NCBI RefSeq assembly: GCF_003573695.1
Contig: NW_020639929.1
Coordinates: forward strand, 1,206,406-1,270,405
Direction: 5' to 3'
DNA length: 64,000 bases
From: Papaver somniferum
Lineage: Eukaryota; Streptophyta; Magnoliopsida; Ranunculales; Papaveraceae
In this document: positions 11,559 through 23,907 of the stretch, one piece after another
Layout: each line of letters opens with the position of its first letter
Numbering within the stretch: position 1 is the stretch's first letter
Position numbers and translations under genes: made by a program
The notes under the pieces: generated by a model
What the model was told of the DNA's origin: nothing
The model's database searches: none
The model's input: only the letters and a program-made list of their open reading frames with translations

Positions 11559-13807
11559 CTGAAAATGGGCCATATGACCAAAACCCATTAAGTCTGGAAA
11601 TAATAGATAAACAAATTATGAGTCTCGGTGAAAAAGACACAAAAAAATTTAGCTATATATACCCTTTATTTTAAACTTTAATTTTTATAATATCCTTTTC
11701 TCTCTCTTATTTATCTTCTTTCTCCAATTTAAAATTAATCACGAGAAAGGTCTTAACTTCCCAAATATATGTCGCATTTTAATAAAATTTATATTTTTGG
11801 AAAGGGCTCGAAAATCTCTATAAATCAAGATCCATTGTTGATATGAAATTCGAAAAAAAAAATTAATTTTAAATCAGGCCAAAGATACATTATGCACCCA
11901 GGTGCAACTTAGCCAAAATTTATTTCATATGAAAAATATATATTATGTGCAACCCGAGCAAAATTTATTTCCTCTGACAATATATATTATGCACCCAGAT
12001 GCACCTAGCCAAAACTTATTTCATATAAGAATCAAAAGAAAAACAAAACTAGTCATAATAACCCAAGGTGACCAAACTTGTGGTAAAAAAAAACCCACTC
12101 AAATGTTGGAATTCATTAAAACTCCATCTTAAACTAAATTGATACAAAATCCCAAATTTTAAAAAACTGATATAAAAACCCCAAATTTCAAAATTGGTTT
12201 CACCAAATTTTATGATGAAACCAAAAATTGGTTTCTTTAAATTCTATGAGGTTGCATCAAATGTTATGATGAAACCAAATTTTGGTTTCATCAAAATTTT
12301 GTTTTTTTGGGGTTTTTGTGTTACTTTTGTTTTGGCGGGTTTTTTGTGGATGGATAGTGACACCTTTGGGGTTATAACTCGCGGCAGAAAGAAAAAATAT
12401 ATTATGCTCGGGTGCAACTAGACCAAAGCATATTTCCCTTCAGAATATACATTATGCGCTCAGGTGCATCTTGTGTATTTAGTGGATAAATCTAGGTTTA
12501 TCCTAGTAATCTCCTACAATAAACCCAAAATTACTAGTTCGTGATCTCGAACAATAAACCCACCACCATTACCATCATATTCACCACTAAAACAACAACC
12601 AAAAACAAGTATTAAAGAAGAAAAATAAGAAGAACAATAAAAAAAATTCAAAAAAATATACATTATGCACTTGGGTGCATCTAGGCCAAAACCTATTTTT
12701 CTACTAAAAAATACATTATGCACTCAGGTGCATCTTATGTATTTCGTAAAAAAATCTACATCTAACCTAGTAGTAATCACCTCCAACAACCACCAATGGC
12801 AGTAGCAATTCCATTATCTCCTCTATTTTATTGATCGTAACCTTCACCAAACCTTCTTAAATTGAATCATAAAAACCAAACTTTCAATGACTTAATTTAT
12901 TTATTTTGATAGTTAAAATTTTGGTGAATGAATAATGAGAAACAACCTGCAACACCCAAAAAGTGGAGCACTTCATTATGCATCCAAACATATACTAGTA
13001 ACACAATATCAGACTCACTGGCTTAAAACACTTTAATAGCACGAACCTAATCAGCTCTCTCTTCTCACCAATTCATACATTCACATTTGAATCAGCTCTT
13101 TCTTATCCTCTTATGAACAGCCAACCCTCTACCACTTGTCTGTTTCTCATTTAGTAGCTGGTGGTGGGCAGGTGCAGTCGATGCTGCTAAGGTAATCACC
13201 ACCCCTTCTTCTTTTGGATGTCCATAATGAAAACTTCAAACGGCACAAATTCCTCACCTTGTTAGCTCAATCCAAGGCATCAGATGAATTACTAACCAAT
13301 TCCAATGAATAATCTCGTTATTATCTTAAGAAGTACTAATGATAATTTCACACAATTAATTAAAAGTATTCATCACCCAAAAATTACAAATCAAATAAAT
13401 AAATAAATAAATAAATAAATAACAACAACAGAGACAAGATTAAATTGTGTGTCCTAAAAAATCAATCAATCAAACATTTACCTCAACTTTGGGAAATTTT
13501 CTTTGATTAGTTGAGAATCGTTTCTTTTTCGTTTCTTTGTATCACCTTCGTATTCATTTGTTTTAGTTGTCGCCATTGAAGCGAATGCAAATAAGCAGAG
13601 AGAATAGCGATAGAGAAAAGAAAAGGAACGCACAGAGAGGAGAGAGTACTTTGGTCAGTTATAGTTATTGAAATATATAAGTTTGGGTTAAATATCCAAT
13701 TTAGTATTTTTCAGATTTAGGATATTACAAAAATGCTCATACGTTGCTTGTCTTTTTCACCCAGAATTTCAAATTCAAGGCTATTGAACCAAAAATCTGA
13801 AAGCAAT
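11559..13807. mobile_element. 2.25-kb non-coding insertion splitting promoter copy B
   Basis: Boundaries are defined by comparison with uninterrupted copy A. The flanking bases gaaatc (left) and gcaatc (right) look like a degraded target duplication. Near the two ends ggtgaaaaagaca occurs in inverted orientation (11627-11639 and 13749-13761). The interior has no coding gene. It carries dispersed copies of a motif with a palindromic core, tgcac(c)caggtgca, followed by agccaaaa, around 11890-12020, 12405-12470 and 12660-12740. It also has a ggtttca/tgaaacc-rich stretch at 12190-12300. The superfamily is unknown. Confidence 0.5.
13394..13421. repeat. (AAAT)n microsatellite
   Basis: About seven uninterrupted aaat units inside the 2.25-kb insertion. 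Confidence 0.85.
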
Positions 13808-13955
13808 CTGATCTACATCATAGCCAACCATGTTCTATAATTTCATTATAGGCATAGAACAGTTCATCATATGTAGTTTCTTTTAGAATATGCATCTTTA
13901 ATGGTTTTTTTTTTTCTGATGCAAAAGATATGCATCTTTAATTGCATCATTTTTA
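13808..13955. repeat. ABCG promoter repeat, copy B, distal part
   Basis: Resumes the copy-A sequence with tgatctacatcatagcc and runs to the ttaattgcatcattt motif. It contains its own short internal duplication of atatgcatctttaat (about 13890 and 13929). Confidence 0.7.
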
Positions 13956-15185
13956 ACTTAACAAATGAAACATGTACAGTTACCAATGTAAACTAAAATT
14001 TTCCAAATTAAATTAATCTCATATATTAATAAAAATATTTATCTTAGATTTGATGTATTAATTTTTTTGGAGATATTTCAAAAGGCTAATAAAAAGAAAT
14101 TAGAAGCACTTTATATTAGTATATCGTAAAAAAAGAAACAAACAAAAAGTCCTTTTATAGTTCCACACTGGGAAAGGAACAGAAGGCAATAATAAAGGAG
14201 AGAGCAAAAAATGGAATGGAAGTTAAGGTTGAGGTAATTAGCTAGATGAATTCCAGAGAAAAGAAAAATTAGATAGATGATGTTTGACACATTATTAATT
14301 GTAGTATTTAATGGTTCTTGTTGTTTCATTTGATATGTCCAATAAAAGCCTGAAGCTGATACAAGCATTTTGGCGTGTGAATAAACGATTCGTCCAAAGT
14401 GCAATTTGCAATACACTCACGGGACACATTTACCATTGAAATGTGATATGAGAGAGCCCAGGTTAGCGGCCTCTAGCATCCCTTCAGATTTTTGGTTCTT
14501 TTTGAACGATTTTTGGGGGCCACTCCATTTTGGAGGGGACTAACTTTTCAATTTTACTAGGACAATTACAAATCATCTTTTATTCACATATTTTATTAGG
14601 TTCGACTTATTTGCCACCCATATTTTTCCTACTTGTCACCCATCTTAAAATTTATAACAATTTTATTTTCTCAATTCTAGTTTTTCCTACTTACCACCTA
14701 TAAAAGTCAAATATAATTTGACTATAACTTTAGCATTCTTATTTATTTTCACAAAATTGGTTAAAAAGACCAAAACCAACAATTCCTGGGTGAAACAGAC
14801 TGATAGGTTTTGATACTGTTTATATGGACATGAATCAAAAAAATATTGTTCAATTAACCATTTTGGATATTTCACCCAGGAAAAATAAAATAAAAAAATA
14901 CATTCTACCTAATATAACCCTCGGCCTTTTAAACAACGTTTTTTGAATAGATTTTCATTATCTGACTATTGTCTGACTAGCAGATCATTTACACAATCAA
15001 ATAGGTCTACATTTAGTTCTTAAAATCTTCCATTATGTACAATAAACATGTTCGCACTAACTAATTAGGGGTACCATCAAAGACTAGAGAACTCTTCAGT
15101 AGAAAAAATATGAATTTAACTCATAGGCAAACCGAGCCTTTACCTGATGCTGAACAAAAATTCCGGAACCCAACCTAAAACCTCA
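13956..15185. other. Intergenic, AT-rich
   Basis: No gene can be supported. The tgccaccca/tgtcaccca motifs at 14605-14645 recur in inverted orientation near 22760-22830 (gggtggcaa), suggesting fragments of one dispersed repeat family. Confidence 0.4.
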
Positions 15186-16387
15186 TTACCCATCAAGCTT
15201 CTGAAATAGATCAGAAAGCGTGTCATAGACCATGAAATCTGTAGGTGAGGGAGGTAATGAACCGAGAAGAATATACGATGCAGAAATAGAGGAACTACCA
15301 TAGAACTGAGAGTTCTCAAGCGCACGAGTAGTCACAATACTCCCTTTGAGAGAACACCCCACAATAGCACCTGCAACAATAAAACCATGGTTGGTCAGAT
15401 AAAAGACAGAAGAATTATTAAGTACTCTCGGACATTTTCTTACAAGTGTTGCTCGATAGTTGCATGTATAACACCTAAGTCTTATAAAAATCTCATGACA
15501 GTTATTCAAGGTGAGATCACTTGTAGCTTGTATTAGCCCCTAGAAACATAGGGTGGATCACTTAGTGAAGATATTTGTTGTCACTCTCATTTTCTCTTCA
15601 CGAACCCACTATATGTTAACTAACAAAGAGGCTCCAAAAGCTCAGAATTGTTTTCCCCTTAGATATGAGATAGTTAAACCAATGTTGTAATCGGAGGTAC
15701 AGCTGCGAAAAGATAGGTTCATGCCTAAAATAAGGGTATGATTGCACCTGTCACTAAACCTTAATAACATTTCATTCCCAGTTTGTCAACACAATATTAG
15801 TTCGGCTAGGAAATCAAACTTGACAAGCAAAGCCTTACCTTGTTATAACCAAGGATCATGTTAGAAGCCTTATAGATTTCATCCTCCATTGAATGACACC
15901 ATGGGAAGTTTTCCCATGACCGGAAAGTACTGAGGTCTGTTACGTCATGAGTCGGAAACTGCACTGCTCGACTTACTTGTTCCATTAAGTATGATTGCTC
16001 CGATTCGAGACGTACACAACAAACATCGCAGACTCGTTTTGGATCCTCTGTCTGAAATTTTACTGGCAACATACTCCTTCCTTTAGAACATTCACCGCAA
16101 AATATCCCTCCACAAAACCTACAGTGATGCCTCGAACACATAAGATAATGAAATCTCACACTACAAAACATACATGAGGGACTAGAACAGTCATGAAGAC
16201 ATTTCAGTCGCACGACTTCAAGGATTTCCTGTATTTTGCCAAAATATGCTTGGGTAAGTGTTTCAACCATCTCCTTCCAAGCCTTCTCAAGAATATGTCC
16301 TGATAGCCATGAAATGGTGCATCCGTGAATATTTCCATAAGCAAGAGCTTTATGATCCAAACTAAAGACTAATATTTGATCATCCAT
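15186..16387 (-). pseudogene. FYVE-SYLF (Ysc84-like) protein gene lacking the SYLF core
   Basis: Exon 15839-16387 encodes a plant FYVE-type zinc finger: CMFC, then a GRHHCR-like SRHHCRFCGGIFC, CSKGRSMLP and RVCDVCCVRL. It continues through SMEDEIYKASNMILGYNK to a GTAAGG donor. Exon 15186-15370 encodes the end of a SYLF domain (CSLKGSIVTTRAL, SYILLGSLPP, DTLSDLFQKL, stop TAA at 15186). In plant homologues about 130 SYLF residues separate these parts, in exons that bind lipid and actin regulators. The 468 bp between them show no such coding sequence. The flanking splice phases (0 and 1) do not match, so the exons cannot be joined in frame. The N-terminus also ends abruptly at an acceptor-like tacgcag near 16390. 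Members of this family act in endosomal or autophagic membrane traffic; this copy is probably dead. Confidence 0.75.
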
Positions 16388-16489
16388 GTACTGCGTACAA
16401 CATATGCACGGGTGATGGCACAAAATAATTGCAAATTATAGGTGTGGTATTATAATAAATTCATACCCACTCCATCTCGGCAAACATCA
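16388..16489. other. Short spacer
   Basis: Between the FYVE exon and the minisatellite; nothing recognised. Confidence 0.3.
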
Positions 16490-16975
16490 AAACAAGTTTC
16501 ATCCTAGTTTAAACATGGGCGAAACCAAATTCCACCAAATATAAAACTGGATGAAACCAGTTTCATCTCAATTTAAACATGAGTGAAACTAAACTCAGCC
16601 GATCTAACACACAATTAAACCAGTTTCATCCTAGATTAGGCATAGGTGAAGCTACATTCAAGACAATATAACATTAGATGAAACTATTATCATCCTAGTT
16701 TAAACATGGGTGAAACCAAATTCAACCCACTGCTAACTTAGATGAAACTGGTCTCATCCTGGTTCAAACATGGATGAAAACAAAATGCTACTCAATCTAA
16801 GAAAGGATGAAATTGGTTTCATCCTATTTTAAACTTGTATGGAAACAAATTCCAATTTAAAACGGTATGAAACCAATTTCATCCTAGTGTAAATATGGAT
16901 GAAACCAAATTCAGCTCAACCAAAAACAGGATGAAACCGATTTCATCCACGCTTAAATAGGACAAAACCTCTTAT
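16490..16975. repeat. Minisatellite of about 60-bp units with palindromic GGATGAAACC/GGTTTCATCC
   Basis: About eight imperfect units share the order: tagtttaaacatggg, tgaaaccaaattca, about 15 variable bases, then ggatgaaacc(a/g)gtttcatcct. The inverted halves gatgaaacc and ggtttcatc meet head to head in each unit, so every unit can form a short hairpin. It lies immediately upstream of the remaining FYVE exon. Confidence 0.85.
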
Positions 16976-17536
16976 GCAAGAAAAATGCATACTAAAATTT
17001 CAGCATCTCATAATCACTTTTTAATCACAATCGAACAACATTTCTGACCTAAATTTCATTCACATTTTAGCATTTCTATACAAAAGGATGCACAATTTAT
17101 GAGTTCTAATATTAAAATCAAAAGTAAATTAGGGCTGGGATACTTGCTGGTGAACGTTTTTTAATACATTAACTAAAATGAAACAAATTTGAAACCAAAT
17201 CTAATAAAAAACACAATTAAGGTTAAGAAATTTACCAATTTGAGAATATTCTCCGTTTAATCTTGTGAAATTGATTTAACCCAAAACCCTAACCTTTTCA
17301 GTTAAATAAATTTGAGAATTTTTTATGAAATTGGCATTCACAGAAAATCACATTTGATGGTGGTGTTACTGGTACCGATAATGGTGTTGTTGGATAAAGG
17401 TGATGAAATTGATAGCGATGTTGGTGTTTGTGATTGTGGAGGAAATAGAGATGGTAGAGGAAGACGATGTTATCGACAGCGGTGTTGGTTTTCATGGTGG
17501 TGGAGATGGAGATCGCGAAGGAAGATGATGCTGATG
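16976..17536. other. Intergenic, left flank of the CACTA element
   Basis: AT-rich to 17330, then GGTGGT/GATGATG-rich sequence that continues on the far side of the CACTA element at 21720. This reads like one interrupted G-rich block. No gene is assigned. Confidence 0.35.
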
Positions 17537-20500
17537 CACTACACCAAATTTAACGATTAGCAAAAGCTTGAATCTGTTGCTGAATAGGCTTGGAACATAT
17601 TTTAGACGTTCCTAAATACCCTGTCGTAGTTTTTCACAAAAGCTGTAGTTCTGTGCTAATTTTGGTCAGCAACGGAAGTAGCAACAGAGTTTAGTTGTTG
17701 CGAAAATAAAATATAGAAACGGAAAAAAACTGTTGCTACTCTGTTACTAATTTTAGAGCCATTCTGGGATATATTTTAGCAGAATGGGATATAATTATTC
17801 TGGTTCAGATTTAGCAACATGTTTTAGACGTTGCTATTGTTTTGCAACAACAACAAAAAAAGGTCAAGTCTTCGTTGACCTAGTCCAAACTGACTTCCCC
17901 CCAATCAATACCCCAGTTCCCTGCAAAACCCTGATTCATTTTATATCCAGCAATTGAATCTGATATTCTCATACTCTATATTCACACAAACATTCCCACA
18001 GGTTTAAACCTCAAAGACATTCTACAAAGAAAGGGAACCAGATACAATAAAAAGCAGGGAACTCATGACATCAAAGACTTGTTACAGGTTGCATTAAGAA
18101 AATCAGGTGTCAAATTGTACAACTGAAAGATTGCATATGTACATATGTTCTTGTTTCTTACATTGTGCAGGTGCAGCTATGTTTGTTTGTTACATACAAT
18201 ACCTAGATAAATCAAAAGAATTGCTTACAGTTTAGGATGCACTTCCTTTGTTGGAACAATATGAACTTGCAACAAGTGGTCAAAGAGCAGAAAATTATGC
18301 GTACAGTCTGTGACAATCTTCGTCACCTACATTTGGCAACAATTATATTCACTTAAAACAACACAAATTTGAAGTTACACATACAAGCGAAACACACCAA
18401 GTACAAGTACAAACCTCAGGAGACCCAAACTCATGTCTAAGTGATGAATGCCAATTGGAAACAGTTCTGAAAAAGCCATCCAACTGATACTTGTAACGAA
18501 ATTGAGTATAAATCCTTAGAACAAGTTAAGTGTTTGCATTTTAATCACTTCACTTACAATATGCACTTCCATTTTAATCTGATACTTGAAGAACCACAGG
18601 TTGAACAGGTTGACTTCTACATACAACTTATGGAACTGCTTCTCAATGCGCATGTTGTTTGATGAAACAATCTGATAACAATTGGTGTGCCTCGATGGTG
18701 CCTGAGATGTGCTTCTGCCAGTTGCATACAGCTAAAAAGGAAGAATAGGCAATCTTCAGCTCACATGAGAAACGAAAGTTACAAAAGGCCAATAAAAGAA
18801 ATCTCCATTGTACATCATAAGGTTTACTTAAGCAAATCACTCGATCGAACATAAAAAAAATAAGGAATGCATAACTGGAGACAACGAGAAGAGAGAGCGA
18901 GCAGTGAGTCCTTACCTCAATGCGTGCAATGGATTTGAGTAATACCATGCAAGTACTTAGCGTCACTTGGAGGACGTGGTTCTAATCTGCTCAAGTACAA
19001 GTCCTGCATGTTGATGCAATAATTTCTCAAGTGTTCAGTTATGTAATTCAGAAAGGAACACAACTTAACCAAGTGTATACCATATTGTTCTATAATATCT
19101 TTTCCTATGCAACTAATTCAGATAAAGAACAAACCTTTTAAAGCCCTGGAATGGCATAATGAATTATGTAGCCAAGTACAACAAAACCTATCGTCCTTGC
19201 TAGAAGTGCAATACGAGTGAGAGAAGCATTTTGAAAAGAAAATGCTTCTAAATTTGGAAATTCTTAAGCATATACATACAGACAGACACATGTAAATTCT
19301 ACATAGTTTAACAGTTGCGGAAAAAAAAACTAAAAGAACAAAGATGGAAGTTGTTCTAACCTTTAGAGTTTTATTTAAGTTATTCCCTCCCATTACTGCG
19401 AAGCTGTAACTTGGCTCATGATTTTTGATTAGAGATGACATTCTTGACATAGCAGAACAATATCACAAGGAGGAAGCAAGTGTGGATCCACCACACCCAG
19501 AAAAAGTGCTTCGTTCCGTTTGTTGGTAGTTGTATTGACACGAACTTGGCTCAGGTGCTCTTCCAGTTTTGAATACAAAGTATTATATGGGGCTACCCGT
19601 GCAATAAAGACCAAAAACTTTTCTAAACATTTTCAAGAATGAGTAGGATGAAAATGAATCCAAAATGTCTTATCAACAACATTTTTGTATACTAAAAGGA
19701 GATAAGAAGGTTTAGAGCAACAGGCCTCACCTGCAACTTAAGATTCCCCACAAATTAATGGTCGCTAATTTACTCCTACATAGAACACGCACTCACGACA
19801 ACTGGCAATAGTTATTCGCTTAGTTGCAGTGACTTCTTTCTTTGCCTTCAACGACATACGTTTTGGAATGACGTAACGAGACCAATCCCATACATCACTC
19901 ATCAAACATAAAATCAAGCTGTTCTTTTTAGAACACAAAAACATAAATGGTATAGCAGGACCTATCTCATACACTACAAGATTCGACTTTAGTTCCCAGG
20001 TCTAACATAAATCCCTGTCTTGTGTTTCCATCATAATCAGACCTTAGACTTTGCTTAGGCCACACTAGTACTCCTAAACCCACAAAAAAAATGCTACTGC
20101 ATACATCATATCAACTGTAACCGCTTATACCAAGTCTAAAGACTTAATCCACTTCCCTTGTCTAAACCTTAAAGGTATGTCTTCTAAACTGATCAACAGC
20201 TAAGCTACTCATATAATCTCATAAAATAGCTAAACCTTATCTATCCATTCCCTGGAGTCCGGTCGGCATTATCATATTACTGATTACAAACCATCAAATA
20301 ATTAAGTATTGTTAAGAAGTAGTAACATACATTTAAATTCACAATATTAGCCAACAGATCACCAGCATCCAAAAGTGATAATCAAATGCACCTACCAATT
20401 AATAAAATGTGTATAAAGTGTTGTGCAGGGACCAAGGTAGAATAATAAACAATGAATTAACATACATGCTTAAAAATTTGACTACCAACAAAACAAGATA

Positions 20501-21719
20501 TGGGTGTTTAGTAAACATGGGTGAGCTATTAAATTTACCTATCATGACGTCTAATTTATCATGGTAATATTCGCAAGATTAATCATGTATTGATCACCTA
20601 CGGAGGACAAAGAGTAATTTTTATTCAAAATCTAAATCAAATCTTAAATCTTCCCTAATACTTCAAAATCCTTTAAGTAAGTAAGCTAACAACCTAAATC
20701 AAATATTAAATCTTCCCTAATACAAATACAATTAAACTTGCCTTAAAATCCAGCAACGTTATCCCCGATAGCCCTGAAAAGGGATTTTACAATCTTTCTC
20801 CTAGGCTGAAATTAAACAGCACAAAACCTCAATTACAACTCCAAATGACTTTCAGAGTAATACTAACCTTCTTTCGTATCTCTTACTATGATCCTCTAAT
20901 CTCTTTTGCCGTTAAGAATCTCTTTCTCTCCTTCCCGGACGTGAAGAAAATAAGAAAACTTAATAAAACACAATAAGAAAACCCTGATAAGTTTCAATCT
21001 TTATGATTCTCTTATTGTAAAATCAATAAACCCTAGATTTAAATGAAAATGGCGTTCATCATGTAAGAAACAACTTCAACATCAAACCCAAATCTGCAAA
21101 CAACAAAACCCTCAATTATTCGTGAAGTTTAAATGAAGACATGGGTTAAAATTTTCACAAAAATTTAAGAAAAAGTGATACTGAGAATTACCGATAATTC
21201 CTAATAGAAGAATAGCATCTAACCAAAACATCTTCACTGATTTCTGTTACTCTTCACTAATGATTTCTGTTACTGTGGAATGATAGTAGTGACAGGTATG
21301 AAACTGTAGAAGTAAAGCTTTCATAGAAGCAGACTTTTAATGGCAGCAGAGCTTTCTCAGATCTAGATGTAGAAGTAAATGGAGAAGATAAAAGAAAAGA
21401 GTAAAGTAAAGAAATTTGTGTGGTTATGAGAGGAGTACGTGTAAAAAACTCAAAAGGTCAAGGGATGGACTCATCTCAATACACTTCTAAAAAGGTCAAA
21501 CTATGGGCGGAATAAGAGTAAGAAGTGTTACCTGTACGCATGTGAATCGCATGCTTATACTCTCGGCTGTTGCTAATCGCAACAGAACATGGATAATTGC
21601 AAGTTTAGTAACAGAAAAGTTGTTGCTAAAATTTGGCAACTGCTGCTCTTGTTGCGAATTAGCAACATATAAATCTCTGTTGCTAATCCGGGTTGCTAAA
21701 TCCAGAATTTAGTCTAGTG
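17537..21719. mobile_element. CACTA (En/Spm-type) transposon, 4183 bp, non-autonomous
   Basis: The left end is cactacaccaaatt and the right end is the inverse of cactagactaaatt (12 of 14 bases match). The perfect 3-bp duplication atg flanks it at 17534-17536 and 21720-21722. CACTA termini plus a 3-bp duplication define the superfamily. Subterminal regions (17570-17860 and 21540-21710) hold many gttgcta/tagcaac motifs in both orientations, the usual transposase-binding repeats. No transposase or TNPA-like ORF is seen; the longest frames (minus strand, 18643-19974) are short and unrecognisable. The right inner part (21180-21480) resembles the 5' end of a transcription unit on the minus strand, so a captured host fragment is possible. 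Confidence 0.9.
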
Positions 21720-21722
21720 ATG

Positions 21723-23907
21723 GTGGAGATGGTGAAGGAAGAAACGCTAATGGTTGCTGAAGAGACGGTAAAGAAGCCTTTTCTTTTTTCTGTAATGAAG
21801 TATGGAAGAAAGTGGAACCAGGGTATAGTGGTAAGTTTCAAGTTAAATTATTTCCCTGTCCATTTGACCCAAACAAACTTTTACCCATCCATTTGACCCA
21901 GGAAAATTACCTTTTTGGCTAAATAGTCAATTTTCTGATTTATTTTTTAATGAACTATTAAACCCTAGATTAGAATTTTTCTTAACCACCGAAAACTATA
22001 ATAGAGTTTCCCTACTCACGATGCGCTTGCTTTAACTCATGGATACAGATCAGAATTTTAATAAACAGTTGCCCTATCCACCGGTGTTCATCAAAAAGAT
22101 TTGTCTAGTTTTGAAAAAGAACGATCCAAGACCTTGATGCCCCCACCCTCTTCTAGACTGTTAAATTCTGTTGAAACAATTCCCCCCAGTTCTGAATTTC
22201 GGTGCAGTTGCTTCATCACAGAAGAATGCAGACACTAGGATGATCAGAGGGTCCAAGGAAAATAATTATTGGGAAACATATGTTACTCCTACCTTCTGTT
22301 GTGTGAAAAAACCCACATCTGTTTCCAATTCTATGCCGTCCACTCACGGTAATGACATCCAAATGATACCAGGAAGGATTGTTGTGTGAGTTTAACTTTC
22401 ATACGTAGCCTTTAAACCAATAGCACGGATATTAGGCAAAGAGAAGTGATGAACAGAAGCCTCTCCCAGTATGTCCATTAATGAATCCATTATAATGAAT
22501 TATCTCCACTATAAGTCCTCCATTAATTAATCAAATTGACTAAGCCAATTTTTCGTTAATGAATCATCTCCACTACAAGTCCTCCATTAATGATTCAAAT
22601 TGACTAAGCGAATACTGGAGAAAGTGACGGAGGGGAGGAAGAATACTGGAGTTGTTTTCTTCTTGGGTTAATTTTTAGGGTTAAGTATTTGGGTGATTTT
22701 AATACTGGGCGTGAATAAAAAGTCAAGAAGTGTTATTTAGGAGATACTGTGAGATATATGGGTGGTAAATAGGATAAATGAGTGTGGCAATTAAGGTGGG
22801 TGGCAATTAAAGTGGATGGCAAATAGGTGAAACTTTTTATTTTAGTTAATGGCTAGAGTGTCCTTATATTATCTTTATTTTTTGTTTTTTTAGTGTTTCT
22901 TTTCAAAAAAAAAATTAAAACTGCAGGAATTAACACGACAATTTAAATTGCAGGATGGTAGAGTTAGCTTGCCCCCTTGTGACACAATCTCAGTCTTCAT
23001 CCGTTTCGGCTCCCTTGGCTAGGTTACCTATGAGGCACGCTGATAGGCTAGCACAACAATCTGTTCAATTAATGTACTAGTACGTTGCTGGAGCTTAGCT
23101 TGTTGGGCTTCCAACTAGTTAATGTAATACTCTTTGTCTAATAAAAATTTAATATCTTTTAAAAATTTATTATTTATTATTTTTGTATTGTTAGGTTTGG
23201 TTCGTCAAGGCCTGATTCTAACAATTTCGCAGGAATTTTTTTCCGCGAACCCATTAGTTTTAAATCGTTTTTATTGAAAAAATTGAGTAGTAACCATCAA
23301 AATAGAGTGAAAATGGAAGTTATAATAGGAAGTTCAGTTAGTAGAAGTTTTAAAAAACCTTAATTTGGTAACCGAACTTTCTGAAACCAAGAACACGAAG
23401 AACACTTGGCTGAAACGAAATTTTCTGGGCCTAATCGAACTTTTATATAGAACACCATTCAGTTAGTTCGCAAAAAATTTCTGCTTAACCGAACTTTTAT
23501 CCGTGAACCCATATGTTGAGTTCAGTTAGTTCGCACTCCTTGGCCGAACTCTTCTCTGTAAACCCATATGTTGAGTTTGGTTAGCTCGCATACAGCTGAA
23601 CTTTTCTATTCATGTAGTTCGGCTAATTTTTATTTATTTTCTCCTAGTTAACCTCAAGTTCGACTATATTTATTTATTTTCTCCTAGCCGAACCAAAAAA
23701 AAAAAAAATTGGCTCCACTTCTGACTGAAAACCAAAATTATTCACCAGATTTTGGCGAGCTGTTCTTGATTTCATGATTTCCCCATTTGATTTTCGTGTT
23801 CTTCATCATCTTCTTTTCCATGCGACACCCTTTTGTCAGTTTTTCTGAATTTTTGCCTTTTGTTTTTTAGGGTTTTGATTTTCTTTTTAGGGTTCCTCAG
23901 TCTCATT
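21723..23907. other. Intergenic region between CACTA and the RT-like gene
   Basis: No recognised gene. A 73-codon frame at 22171-22389 lacks an ATG start and has no known relatives. The region holds a 56-bp tandem duplication (separate entry). It also has two copies of a gaacccatatgttgagtt unit at about 23510-23547 and 23560-23602, within a stretch rich in gttagttcgc and ccgaactttt. Confidence 0.4.
22494..22613. repeat. Tandem duplication of a 56-bp unit
   Basis: Positions 22494-22549 and 22558-22613 match with only a few differences (tctccacta, aagtcctccattaat, caaattgactaagc). The two are separated by 8 bp. Confidence 0.85.

Noticed and set aside
18643..19974. Minus-strand frames inside the CACTA element as transposase
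   Set aside because: Short, with no TNP or DDE motif and no splice-consistent joining; treated as non-coding interior.
22171..22389. 73-codon frame as a small secreted or regulatory protein
   Set aside because: No ATG start, no signal peptide and no recognisable family.
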